A DNA stretch of 64,000 nt, taken from NCBI GenBank assembly GCA_023419315.1, contig JAEZYE010000043.1, forward strand, positions 1-64,000, read 5' to 3'. A program made the position numbers and the translations under genes. Below, in pieces: positions 8,428-16,670 of this stretch. This DNA comes from Pseudomonadota bacterium. GTDB taxonomy: Bacteria > Pseudomonadota > Gammaproteobacteria > Xanthomonadales > Xanthomonadaceae. The notes below the pieces were generated by a model that did no database searches, had not been told where the DNA came from, and was given only the letters and a program-made list of their open reading frames with translations. How positions within the stretch are numbered: position 1 is the stretch's first letter; every line of letters begins with the position of its first letter.

Positions 8428-8457
8428 AAACTAACTGCTCGCGCAGGGGGCTGGCAA
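8428..8457 (-). promoter_or_regulatory. Putative promoter of asnB leader
   Basis: -35 TTGCCA (8457-8452) and -10 TAGTTT (8433-8428) are separated by 18 nt. The -10 ends 7 nt before the leader ATG at 8420, so a leaderless transcript is predicted. The -35 lies inside a G/C inverted repeat (about 8446-8465) that could also act as the end of the dapE transcript. Confidence 0.5.
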
Positions 8458-8514
8458 GCCCCCCTCTCGCGGATTCGCATGGTTTCAGATGCAACGTTCA
8501 TCGGCGCGATTGTT

Positions 8515-9648
8515 TCAGGCCGGCAGCAGAAGGCGTTCAATCAAGCGCTGGTACAGCCCCGGCAGGGCTTCCAGTTCGGCGACGGCAATGTGTTCGTCCA
8601 CCTTGTGGATGCTGGCGTTGACCGGCCCGACTTCGATGCATTGCGCGCCGAGCGGCGCAATGAAGCGTGCATCCGAAGTGCCGCCCGCCGTGCTTTCTTC
8701 CGGCGGCTCGCCGGCAAACTCCGCCAGTACCTGGCGTGCAGTTGCCCGCAGATGCCCCTCCGGCGTGTAGAACGGTTCACCGCCGCGGTGCCAATGCACG
8801 CTGAAATCGAGGCCATGCCGTGTGAAAAGCGCCTCGATCTCCTGCTCCAGCGCCTGCGCTGTCCAGGTCGGGTTGAAGCGCAGATTGAACACGAGTTTCA
8901 GCTCGCCCGGGATGACGTTGCTGGCGCCGGTACCCGACTGGATGTTGGACATCTGCAGACTGGTCGGCGGGAACGTCTCGTAGCCGTCGTCCCATACGCG
9001 TTCGGCCAGTTCCGCGAACGCCGGCAACGCCTTGTGGATCGGATTGAGCGCCTTGTGCGGGTAGGCGACATGTCCCTGCACGCCACGCACGCTGAGTGTT
9101 CCGGTCAATGTGCCACGACGGCCTACGCGCAGCAGATCGCCCAGACGCTCCTTCGATGAAGGCTCGCCAGTGATGCACCAGTCGATGCGCTGTCCGCGCT
9201 GGCGGAAGGTCTCGGCCACCAGCTTCACGCCATCGAGCGCATCGCCCTCTTCGTCCGAGGTCACCAGCAGGGCCACGGTTCCCGGGTGATCCGGATGCGC
9301 ATCGACGAAGCGCTCCAGGGCGATCGTGCAGGCCGCCACGCTGCATTTCATGTCGGATGCGCCGCGTCCGTACAGGATGCCGTCGCGCACGGTCGGAATG
9401 AACGGATCGCTCGTCCAGGCGGACAGCGGCCCGGGCGGCACCACATCGGTATGACCGAGCAACACCAGCACCGGTGCGCCGCTGCCGTGCGTGGCCCAGA
9501 GATTATCGACATCGCCATAGCGCAGGGATTCGCACTGGAAGCCCGCTGCGCCAAGACGCGTCGTCAGCACCTGCTGGCAACCGGCATCGTCCGGCGTGAC
9601 GGAATGGCGACGGATGAGCTCACTCGACAGTTCGACGACGTCACTCAC
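8515..9648 (-). CDS. dapE: Succinyl-diaminopimelate desuccinylase
   Basis: Zinc-dependent M20-family hydrolase that removes succinate from N-succinyl-LL-diaminopimelate in the lysine/DAP pathway feeding peptidoglycan. The 377-aa protein has the metal and catalytic motifs GHTDVVPPG, GRGASDMK, SDEEGDALDG and a C-terminal IHKVDEH. It starts at GTG 9648, overlapping the stop of yffB by 4 nt (GTGA), so the two are translationally coupled as in E. coli yffB-dapE. Its substrate is made downstream of the dapD product encoded 1.3 kb upstream. Confidence 0.96.
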   Translation of the reverse strand: MSDVVELSSELIRRHSVTPDDAGCQQVLTTRLGAAGFQCESLRYGDVDNLWATHGSGAPVLVLLGHTDVVPPGPLSAWTSDPFIPTVRDGILYGRGASDMKCSVAACTIALERFVDAHPDHPGTVALLVTSDEEGDALDGVKLVAETFRQRGQRIDWCITGEPSSKERLGDLLRVGRRGTLTGTLSVRGVQGHVAYPHKALNPIHKALPAFAELAERVWDDGYETFPPTSLQMSNIQSGTGASNVIPGELKLVFNLRFNPTWTAQALEQEIEALFTRHGLDFSVHWHRGGEPFYTPEGHLRATARQVLAEFAGEPPEESTAGGTSDARFIAPLGAQCIEVGPVNASIHKVDEHIAVAELEALPGLYQRLIERLLLPA

Positions 9649-10004
9649 TGGCCGGCTCCGAAGATTTTCTTGAAGCCATTGTCACTGAAGCCCTGTGAAA
9701 ATCCGTCGGCGGTCACCACGACGGGCCGGCGGATCAACTGCGGATATTCCCGCAGCAGCAACTTCCATTCCGCGTCGGATCCCGGCGACTTGCGACTGTC
9801 CGGAAGCTGCCTCCAGGTCGTGGATGACTTGTTGATCAGCGCGTCCCAGCCGCCGGCGTGCCGGGACCACGCGGTCAACGTCTCCGGCGCTTGGGGATGC
9901 TCGCGGTAGTCCACGAACGCGTGTGCGACGCCAAAGCGATCCAGCCACTTGATCGCCTTCTTGCAGGTGTCGCAGTTCTTCAATCCATACAGCGTGGTGG
10001 TCAT
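9645..10004 (-). CDS. ArsC/Spx-family thioredoxin-fold protein (YffB-like)
   Basis: A 119-residue member of the ArsC/Spx/YffB group. The N-terminal thioredoxin-like strand is followed by the redox-type motif NCDTCKK (Cys10 and Cys13), and the C-terminus has the RRPVVV strand typical of the family. E. coli YffB is glutathione-linked but its reaction is unsettled, and arsenate reduction should not be assumed because the gene neighbours dapE, not ars genes. The start ATG 10004 has no strong ribosome site. It overlaps dapE by 4 nt. Confidence 0.88.
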   Translation of the reverse strand: MTTTLYGLKNCDTCKKAIKWLDRFGVAHAFVDYREHPQAPETLTAWSRHAGGWDALINKSSTTWRQLPDSRKSPGSDAEWKLLLREYPQLIRRPVVVTADGFSQGFSDNGFKKIFGAGQ

Positions 10005-10073
10005 GGGCGCACCGTCGGTCGGGGGCCATGGATGTTACAGGAGGCGCCAACGAAGGCGCCGCCCGTTTTCGCC

Positions 10074-10928
10074 TCAGTCGGCAAGTCCGCGCAGCAGCTC
10101 GTTGACGCTTGTCTTGCTGCGCGTCTTTTCGTCCACCTGCTTGACGATCACGGCGCAGTACAGCGAGTGCGAACCATCGGCGGCCGGCAACGAACCCGAC
10201 ACCACCACGCTCCCGGGCGGAACGTATCCGTAGGTGGTTTCCTTGGTCATGCGGTTGTAGATGCGGGTGGACTGGCCGATGAAGACACCCATGCCGATCA
10301 CGCTGTGATGGCCCACGATGACGCCCTCCACCACTTCCGAACGTGCACCGATGAAGCAGTGATCCTCGATGATCGTCGGCGACGCCTGCAGCGGCTCGAG
10401 CACGCCGCCGATACCGGCCCCGCCGGACAGATGGCAATGCTTGCCGACCTGCGCACATGAGCCGACGGTGGCCCACGTATCCACCATCGTGCCCTCGCCG
10501 ACATAGGCACCGATGTTGACGAAGCTCGGCATCAACACCACGTCCTTGCCGAAATGGCTGCCGCGGCGTGCAATCGCACCCGGCACCACGCGCACGCCGA
10601 GCTTGCGGAAATCCGCTTCATCGAAGGCGCCGAAGCGTGCTTCAACCTTGTCCCAGAACGGCGCGGGATACGATTCGATCAACTCCATTTCGTTGACGCG
10701 GAAATACAGCAGCACCGCTTTTTTCAACCATTCGTTGACTTTCCAGCCGCCCTTTCCGTCAGGCTCGGCCACGCGCAGCTTGCCGCTTTCCAGCCCTTCG
10801 ATTGCGCGTTCGACGGCGGCACGCGTGGAGCCCTCGATCTCGATCGTCGTCAATTCGGCGCGGCGCTCGAACGCGCTCTCGATCGTGGACTTCAATTCTT
10901 CGGTGGCAGTGGCTTTGCGGGGGCTCAT
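10074..10928 (-). CDS. dapD: Tetrahydrodipicolinate N-succinyltransferase
   Basis: Transfers succinyl from succinyl-CoA to tetrahydrodipicolinate in DAP/lysine synthesis. The 284-residue protein has an N-terminal helical domain and a left-handed beta-helix of hexapeptide repeats (about residues 105-235), with GAYVGEGTMVDTWATVGSCAQVGK and GVLEPLQASPTIIED-type segments characteristic of DapD. ATG 10928 is preferred over the TTG one codon upstream because AAGGA sits 9-10 nt before it. The order map-glnD-dapD matches E. coli, and yffB and dapE complete a local DAP set. Confidence 0.97.
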   Translation of the reverse strand: MSPRKATATEELKSTIESAFERRAELTTIEIEGSTRAAVERAIEGLESGKLRVAEPDGKGGWKVNEWLKKAVLLYFRVNEMELIESYPAPFWDKVEARFGAFDEADFRKLGVRVVPGAIARRGSHFGKDVVLMPSFVNIGAYVGEGTMVDTWATVGSCAQVGKHCHLSGGAGIGGVLEPLQASPTIIEDHCFIGARSEVVEGVIVGHHSVIGMGVFIGQSTRIYNRMTKETTYGYVPPGSVVVSGSLPAADGSHSLYCAVIVKQVDEKTRSKTSVNELLRGLAD

Positions 10929-10958
10929 CAATTCGGGTCCTTGCGGTGTTGCGTTGGG

Positions 10959-13595
10959 TCAATGGGTGTTTTCCAGCCCGGCGCGTATCGCATCGCGCAG
11001 GGCTTCTTCCTGTTGCTCGGACGCCAGCGGCATGTCGCGTTCGTCGGAGATCTGGAAGATGTCTTCGGCGCGCTCGCCGAAGGTCGCAATGCGTGCGTCG
11101 TGCACGCGCAGGCGCTGCGCGCGCAGAACCTGCGCGACATCCGACAACAGGCCGGGACGATCCGGTGCAATCAGGCTCAGGACGGTACGGCGCCCATCCG
11201 GCGTGCGGCCGAACTCGATGCGGGGCGCGAACCGGAAATGCTTGAGCTGGCGTGGCAACGCGCGCCGCGAGGTGCGCACCTTGTCCAGCGGGCCTGCCAG
11301 CGCCGCCGTGAGCCGCTGTTCGACTTCGGCAGGATCGCCACTGGCGTAGCTGTCGGCCGGCAGCACTTCGAAGGTATCGAACACGGTGCCGTTGGGTCCG
11401 ACCAGCACGCGCGCCTGATGGATGGCGAACCCCATGCGATCGAGTGTCGCCAGGATGGCGGCGAACAGGCCATCGCGATCCGGCGAGTGCACGAAGACTT
11501 CCATCGCCTTCGCATCCTCGGCAATCAGACGGGCGCGCACGCGCGTTTCACCCGCTGCCACCCCGCGGATGGCTTCGGCCTGCCAGGCAAGTTGCTCCGG
11601 GCGGAAGCGGAGAAAACTCTCTTCCGGCATCGCGGCGAACAATGCATCGGCGCTCGCATCATCCATCGCGTGCAACTTCAACATCACGCGCACGGATTCG
11701 CGTGCTTCGGCCAGGCGCGCATCGACCGCGATGGGATTTTCAAGGCCCTCGCGCAGCACGCGGCGCGCGGCGAAATACAGGTCCGCGAGCAGGCGGTCCT
11801 TCCATGCGTTCCACAGCTTCGGACTGGTCCCCGCGATATCCGCGCACGTCAACAGATAGAGATAATCGAGCCGCTCACGATCACCGACGAGGGTGGCGAA
11901 CGCGTGGATGACGTCGGGATCGGCGATGTCCTGCTTCTGTGCAGTGACCGACATGCGCAGGTGCTGTTCGACCAGCCAGGCCACCAGATCGTTGTCGGCG
12001 TCGCTCAGGCCATGTGCGACGCCAAACTCGCGCGCATCGACGGCGCCCAGTTCGGAATGATCCCCGCCGCGTCCCTTCGCGATGTCGTGGAAAAGACCGG
12101 CCAGCAGCAGCAGTTCCGGCTTGCGCAAGCGCGGCCAGACTTCATGCGCGATCGAGAAACGTTCGTCGGCACGGCCCGCTGCAAATGTGGCGATGTTCTT
12201 CAACACCATCAGTGTGTGCTGATCGACGGTGTAGACATGGAACAGATCGAACTGCATGCGGCCGGATACGCGCGCGAACGCCGGAAGCCATTGTCCAAGC
12301 ACGCCAAGCCGCGCCATGCGGGTGAGCGTCTCGACCGCGCGCGGCCCCCGCAGCAGCGCCATGAATGCAGCGCGCTGCGCTTCGCTCGCATCCGGATAGC
12401 CCGTCAGTTTAGGCAGGGCTTCGGCGAGCGCACGCGCAGTGCGCGAATGCAGGCCGCGCGCCTGCGGCTGCGCCGCCCACATCGCGAACAGTGCAAACAC
12501 CTGCGAAACATCATCGCGTGGCCAGGCCGGATCGCGTGCAGCCAGATAGCCGCGGCGCAGCGAGAACTGATCGTCCAGCGGCTCGGGCAAGGCCTCGCCG
12601 TCGAACTGTTCTTCGAAACGTTGCAACAGGCGATCGCCGATACGCCGCACGATGGCCGCACTGCGGTAGAAGCCCTGCATCATTTTTTCGACGCCGAGAT
12701 TCTCTTCGTCATCGGCAAAGCCAAGACGCTGCGCGAGTGTTTTCTGGTAGTCGAAGCGCAAGCGCTCTTCCGCGCGGCCCGCAATCAGGTGCAGCCCGTA
12801 ACGCAGGCGGCCCAGGGCGCGGCGCTCGCGGGCGAGCGCGGCAGCCTCGTCCGGGCCCAGGTGGCCCATGCCGACGAGCGGTTCGAGATCGCGCACGCCG
12901 AAGGTACGTAGTGCCATCCAGCCCAGCGCATGCAGATCTCGCAGACCGCCCGGTCCTTCCTTGATGTTGGGTTCGAGGTTTTCCGAGGTATCGCCGAAGC
13001 GCGCGTGACGCTGGCGCATTTCCTCGCGCTTGGCATCGAAGAAGTCGCGGGCGGGCCAGGCGCGCGCCGGCGAAACCGATTCGATCAGCCGCGCTTCGTC
13101 GAGCGGCTCCGCCACCAGCGGGCGCGCTTCGATGATGGCCGTGAGCACGGTCTGATCGTGCGCGGCGGCCGTGCATTCCTCGACGGAGCGCACGGCGTGG
13201 CTGATGGGCAATCCCGCGTCCCAGAGCAGAGCGAAGAATCGCGCCAGTGCGTCGTGATATCGCTGCTGCTGGGCCGGCTCGGCCAGCACCAGCAGGTCGA
13301 CGTCCGACTGCGGAAACAGCTCGCCGCGCCCGTAACCGCCCACCGCGAACAATGCCATCAGGCTGTCGGGAACGCAGCGCTTCCAGCCGTCGCGTACCAC
13401 GTGATCGACACCGCGTGCACGCAATGCGAGCACGCGGTCCATGCCATCGCCATGATCGAAACGCTTCTCCAGGCGGGCGTCGTTGTGCAGGAGGCCCGCG
13501 CGCGCGGCAGCGGACCAGGCCGCGTCATCGGCGGTATCCGGGCCGATGTCGATCGGCCGCGTCTCGGAATCGGTCGCGGCCGGTGACGTGTTCAC
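10959..13595 (-). CDS. glnD: Bifunctional uridylyltransferase/uridylyl-removing enzyme
   Basis: Senses glutamine and uridylylates or deuridylylates PII proteins to control nitrogen assimilation. The 878-aa protein contains a nucleotidyltransferase motif GGYGRGELFPQSDVD (about residues 86-100), the GlnD linker domain, an HD phosphohydrolase motif HDIAKGRGGDHSE (near residue 502), and two C-terminal ACT domains (about 690-760 and 800-870, with PDRDGLF and PDRPGLL). The start is GTG 13595, which overlaps the map stop by 4 nt (GTGA), so translation is coupled. The frame stays open upstream inside map, but that extension is low-complexity Arg-rich sequence and is not part of the protein. Confidence 0.96.
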   Translation of the reverse strand: MNTSPAATDSETRPIDIGPDTADDAAWSAAARAGLLHNDARLEKRFDHGDGMDRVLALRARGVDHVVRDGWKRCVPDSLMALFAVGGYGRGELFPQSDVDLLVLAEPAQQQRYHDALARFFALLWDAGLPISHAVRSVEECTAAAHDQTVLTAIIEARPLVAEPLDEARLIESVSPARAWPARDFFDAKREEMRQRHARFGDTSENLEPNIKEGPGGLRDLHALGWMALRTFGVRDLEPLVGMGHLGPDEAAALARERRALGRLRYGLHLIAGRAEERLRFDYQKTLAQRLGFADDEENLGVEKMMQGFYRSAAIVRRIGDRLLQRFEEQFDGEALPEPLDDQFSLRRGYLAARDPAWPRDDVSQVFALFAMWAAQPQARGLHSRTARALAEALPKLTGYPDASEAQRAAFMALLRGPRAVETLTRMARLGVLGQWLPAFARVSGRMQFDLFHVYTVDQHTLMVLKNIATFAAGRADERFSIAHEVWPRLRKPELLLLAGLFHDIAKGRGGDHSELGAVDAREFGVAHGLSDADNDLVAWLVEQHLRMSVTAQKQDIADPDVIHAFATLVGDRERLDYLYLLTCADIAGTSPKLWNAWKDRLLADLYFAARRVLREGLENPIAVDARLAEARESVRVMLKLHAMDDASADALFAAMPEESFLRFRPEQLAWQAEAIRGVAAGETRVRARLIAEDAKAMEVFVHSPDRDGLFAAILATLDRMGFAIHQARVLVGPNGTVFDTFEVLPADSYASGDPAEVEQRLTAALAGPLDKVRTSRRALPRQLKHFRFAPRIEFGRTPDGRRTVLSLIAPDRPGLLSDVAQVLRAQRLRVHDARIATFGERAEDIFQISDERDMPLASEQQEEALRDAIRAGLENTH

Positions 13596-14386
13596 AGGTC
13601 GTTGTCGTCGCCTGGCAGGCGGGTCAGGATTTCGACGCCGTCCTCGGTCACGGCGACCGTATGTTCCCACTGTGCCGACAACTTGCGGTCCTTGGTGACG
13701 ACAGTCCAGCCATCCGGCAGGACTTTCGAAAAGCGCGTGCCTTCGTTGATCATCGGTTCGATGGTGAAGGTCATGCCCGGCTTCAGCACGACGCCATCGC
13801 CCGGGCGGCCGTAATGCAGGACCTGCGGCTCATCGTGGTAAATCTTGCCGATGCCGTGGCCGCAGTACTCGCGCACCACGCTGAAGCGCTCGGATTCGGC
13901 GTACTGCTGGATGGCATGGCCCACGTCACCCAGCGTGGCGCCCGGCTTGACCATGCGGATGCCGCGGAACATCGCCTCGCGGGTGGTGTCCACCAGGCGC
14001 TTGGCCATGACCGACGGCGTGCCGACGACGTACATGCGGCTGGTGTCGCCGTGCCAGCCGTCCTTGATGACGGTGACGTCGATGTTGAGGATGTCGCCGT
14101 CCTTCAGCACCTTGCCCTCGCTGGGCATGCCGTGGCAGATGACATTGTTCACTGACGTGCAGACCGTATAGGGGAACGGAATCCTGCCGTGGCCGCCGCC
14201 ATAACCGATGTTGGCGGGAATGGCCTTCTGCACGTTCACGATGTGATCGTGGCAGATGCGGTCCAGTTCGGCCGTGGTGACGCCGGGTTTGACATGCGGC
14301 GCCACGATTTGAAGCACTTCGGCGGCCAAACGGCCGGCGACGCGCATCTTCTCGATGTCTTCGGGGGTCTTGAGGGTGATGGCCAT
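13592..14386 (-). CDS. map: Methionine aminopeptidase, type I
   Basis: Removes the initiator methionine from nascent proteins at the ribosome. The 264-aa protein shows the type I pita-bread fold with the five metal ligands in order: Asp in LNIDVTVI, Asp in HGDTSRM, His in YCGHGIG, Glu in TIEPM, Glu in QWEHTV. ATG 14386 starts the frame. No ribosome site is seen, and a GATAAT hexamer ends 6 nt upstream, so the transcript may be leaderless. It is divergent from rpsB, as in E. coli. Confidence 0.97.
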   Translation of the reverse strand: MAITLKTPEDIEKMRVAGRLAAEVLQIVAPHVKPGVTTAELDRICHDHIVNVQKAIPANIGYGGGHGRIPFPYTVCTSVNNVICHGMPSEGKVLKDGDILNIDVTVIKDGWHGDTSRMYVVGTPSVMAKRLVDTTREAMFRGIRMVKPGATLGDVGHAIQQYAESERFSVVREYCGHGIGKIYHDEPQVLHYGRPGDGVVLKPGMTFTIEPMINEGTRFSKVLPDGWTVVTKDRKLSAQWEHTVAVTEDGVEILTRLPGDDNDL

Positions 14387-14392
14387 GCCGCG

Positions 14393-14398
14393 ATTATC
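14393..14398 (-). promoter_or_regulatory. Possible leaderless -10 box of map
   Basis: GATAAT on the minus strand ends 6 nt before the map ATG (14386). No clear -35 was found. Same geometry as at lpxD, rnhB, tilS, maf and rlmH. Confidence 0.4.
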
Positions 14399-14438
14399 GC
14401 CGATTTTGGCCTGGGAGGCGCGCTTGCGGAGCGCAAGG

Positions 14439-14468
14439 TTGCCCGCAACTCATTGTTCCCGCTATACT
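14439..14468 (+). promoter_or_regulatory. rpsB-tsf promoter
   Basis: -35-like TTGCCC (14439-14444) and -10 TATACT (14463-14468) with an 18-nt spacer. The predicted start near 14475 gives a leader of about 210 nt. Confidence 0.6.
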
Positions 14469-14475
14469 TCCGCGG

Positions 14476-14686
14476 CTCGGTCGGGCCCCGCCCTTCCGAC
14501 GCCCACGTCGGGCGACACCGACGAATCCACACCTGCTGCCCATTCCCGTGCCGGGGTGCCCCGAATCCTGAGTGATTCGAGGTTCGGACACGGAAGCCGC
14601 AGGGAGGCCCAACCCCGGAACCCAGCCCTCTCGGGCAGTCGCCTCCATTCCATCGGCGACCGGTTCCACTGTCAGGAGTTCAAGCA
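14476..14686 (+). promoter_or_regulatory. Long 5' leader of rpsB
   Basis: About 210 nt between the predicted start site and rpsB with no coding potential. It contains hairpins CCGACG-CCCA-CGTCGG (14496-14511) and CGAATC-N6-GATTCG (14562-14579). In E. coli, S2 represses rpsB-tsf through a structured leader. This leader is a candidate for the same autogenous control, but I cannot match the known S2 motif by eye. Confidence 0.45.
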
Positions 14687-15490
14687 ATGCCCCAAGTCAC
14701 CATGCGCCAGATGCTGGAAGCCGGCGTCCATTTCGGTCACCAGACCCGTTACTGGAACCCGAAGATGGCCCCGTACATTTTCGGCGCCCGCGGCAAGATC
14801 CACATCATCAACCTCGAGAAGACCGTTCCGCTGTTCAACGACGCGATGAACTTCATCTCGGGCGTGGCCCAGAAGCGCGGCACCATCCTGTTCATCGGCA
14901 CCAAGCGCAGCGCGCGCGAAGCCATCAAGGAAGAAGCCGTGCGCTGCGGCATGCCGTACATGACCCAGCGCTGGCTGGGCGGCACGCTGACCAACTTCGC
15001 CACCGTGAAGAAGTCGGTCGCCCGCCTGAAGGAACTGGAAGCCGCCGAGACCGACGGCACCTTCGAAAAGCTGGTCAAGCACGAAGTGCTGAGCCTGCGC
15101 CGCGAGCGCGAGAAGCTGGAAGCCTCGCTGGGTGGCATCAAGGACATGAACCGCCTGCCGGACGCCCTGTTCGTCATCGACATCGGCCATGAAGACATCG
15201 CCATCAAGGAAGCCAAGAAGCTCGGCATTCCGGTGATCGCCGTCGTCGACTCGAACTACGACCCGGCGCTGGTCGATTACGCCATCCCGGGCAACGATGA
15301 CGCCATCCGCGCCGTGCAGCTGTACGCCCGCGCCGCCGCCGACGCCGTGCTGGAAGGCAAGGCCGCTTCGCCGAACGCCGCAGTCGTCCGTGAAGACGAG
15401 TTCGTGGAAAGCGACGAAGAAGGCAAGGCACCGCGCCGCGCCCCGGCCAAGAAAGCCGGCAAGAAGGCCGACGAGGCCGCAGCCGAGTAA
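14687..15490 (+). CDS. rpsB: 30S ribosomal protein S2
   Basis: Small-subunit ribosomal protein required late in 30S assembly. It is 267 aa, slightly longer than E. coli S2 (241) because of a Lys/Ala/Glu-rich C-terminal tail after about residue 235 (EDEFVESDEEGKAPRRAPAK), common in Xanthomonadaceae. The N-terminus MPQVTMRQMLEAGVHFGHQT is the S2 signature. ATG 14687 follows a good CAGGAG site. It is followed by tsf, the near-universal order. Confidence 0.99.
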   Translation: MPQVTMRQMLEAGVHFGHQTRYWNPKMAPYIFGARGKIHIINLEKTVPLFNDAMNFISGVAQKRGTILFIGTKRSAREAIKEEAVRCGMPYMTQRWLGGTLTNFATVKKSVARLKELEAAETDGTFEKLVKHEVLSLRREREKLEASLGGIKDMNRLPDALFVIDIGHEDIAIKEAKKLGIPVIAVVDSNYDPALVDYAIPGNDDAIRAVQLYARAAADAVLEGKAASPNAAVVREDEFVESDEEGKAPRRAPAKKAGKKADEAAAE

Positions 15491-15500
15491 TCGGCCTGCC

Positions 15501-15530
15501 ATGCCTCCGCGCGATGATGCGCGGAGGCAT
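15501..15530 (+). terminator. Attenuating hairpin between rpsB and tsf
   Basis: A perfect 12-bp stem (15501-15512 with 15519-15530) closes a GATGAT loop. No T-run follows, so it is more likely a partial terminator or mRNA-stabilising element that sets the S2:EF-Ts ratio than a full stop. Confidence 0.6.
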
Positions 15531-15607
15531 TCCATATCGCGGGCGGATCCGTTCCGCTCGCCTCCCGGGGCGGTTCCCTCCCCCCAACATCGCATTGAGG
15601 TTATCCC

Positions 15608-16486
15608 GTGGAAATCACCGCTTCCCTGGTCAAGGAACTGCGCGAGCGCACTGGCGCCGGCATGATGGAGTGCAAGAAGGCACTTACCGAGAACAATGCC
15701 GACATCGACGCGGCGGCCGAATGGCTGCGCAAGTCGGGTCTGGCCAAGGCCGACAAGAAGGCTGATCGCGTCGCCGCCGAAGGCCGCATCGCGGTCGCGC
15801 AGGAAGGTGGCAAGGCCGTGCTGGTCGAAATCAACTCCGAAACCGACTTCGTCGCCAAGGACGAGAACTTCATCGCCTTCACGAATACCGTTGCCCAGGC
15901 CGCCCTGGCCGCCAACGCCGCTGACGTCGAAGCGCTGAAGGCCGCCAAGCTGGCCTCCGGTGAAACCGTCGAGGAAGCGCGCGCTGCCGCGATTGCCAAG
16001 CTCGGCGAAAACATCCAGATCCGTCGTCTTGCCCGCATCGAAAGCACCAACAACGTGGCTGCCTACGTCCACGGCGGCAAGATCGGCGTGCTGGTCGAAG
16101 TCCAGGGCGGCGACGCCGAACTGGCCCGCGGCTTGGCGATGCATGTTGCGGCGATGAATCCGCCGTACAACAAGGCGGCCGATGTTCCGGCCGAGTTCGT
16201 CGCCAAGGAAAAGGAAATCGAGCTGGCCAAGATGTCCGAGAAGGACAAGGCCAAGCCGGCCGAAATCCTCGAGAAGATCATCAGCGGCAAGATCGCCAAG
16301 ATCGTCAACGAGGTCACCCTGTACGGCCAGCCGTACGTGCTGAACAGCGATCAGAACGTCGAACAGGTGGCCAAGGCCGCCGGCGCCGACGTGGTCGGCT
16401 TCCAGCGCCTGGTGGTCGGCGAAGGCATCGAGAAGGTGGTCGAGGACTACGCCGCCGAAGTGATGAAGCAGGCCGGCCTGGCCTGA
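15608..16486 (+). CDS. tsf: Elongation factor Ts
   Basis: Guanine nucleotide exchange factor that regenerates EF-Tu-GTP. The 292-aa protein begins with MEITASLVKELRERTGAGMMECKKAL, which contains the EF-Ts signature. The second signature is EINSETDFVAKDENF (about residues 76-90), the loop that contacts EF-Tu. The start codon is GTG 15608, with TGAGG nearby upstream. It is co-transcribed with rpsB across a strong hairpin and ends at an intrinsic terminator. Confidence 0.98.
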   Translation: MEITASLVKELRERTGAGMMECKKALTENNADIDAAAEWLRKSGLAKADKKADRVAAEGRIAVAQEGGKAVLVEINSETDFVAKDENFIAFTNTVAQAALAANAADVEALKAAKLASGETVEEARAAAIAKLGENIQIRRLARIESTNNVAAYVHGGKIGVLVEVQGGDAELARGLAMHVAAMNPPYNKAADVPAEFVAKEKEIELAKMSEKDKAKPAEILEKIISGKIAKIVNEVTLYGQPYVLNSDQNVEQVAKAAGADVVGFQRLVVGEGIEKVVEDYAAEVMKQAGLA

Positions 16487-16508
16487 TTCCACCGCCCCGC
16501 CGCACCGG

Positions 16509-16536
16509 AAAAAGCCGCGCCCGTCGCGGCTTTTTT
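16509..16536 (+). terminator. Intrinsic terminator of rpsB-tsf
   Basis: Stem AAAAAGCCGCG (16509-16519) / CGCGGCTTTTT (16525-16535), a 5-nt loop and a run of six T. Confidence 0.93.
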
Positions 16537-16588
16537 CTTGCTTGAACCCCTCTACGCGCGTTCAACCAAATATTTAGAAAACGGGCCC

Positions 16589-16615
16589 TAAACTTTCCGC
16601 GGACGCGGCCGATAC
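16589..16615 (+). promoter_or_regulatory. FliA (sigma-28) type promoter
   Basis: TAAACTTT (16589-16596), an 11-nt spacer and GCCGATAC (16608-16615) match the flagellar sigma factor consensus TAAAGTTT-N11-GCCGATAA at 14 of 16 positions with exact spacing. It lies 80 nt before the HDOD-GGDEF gene and just after the tsf terminator. Confidence 0.75.
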
Positions 16616-16670
16616 GCAGGCGTAGGTAGCGGAATCGCTACCCGGCCTTCTTACCCAGGATCCGCCTCGC

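Noticed and set aside
8232..8514. T-box riboswitch as an explanation for the asnB leader
   Set aside because: No T-box sequence or stem I is visible, T-boxes are rare in gammaproteobacteria, and an Asn-rich ORF with a terminator is a simpler account.
13596..13670. Longer N-terminus for GlnD
   Set aside because: The extension lies inside map, is Arg/Pro-rich low-complexity sequence, and the GTGA overlap gives a standard coupled start.
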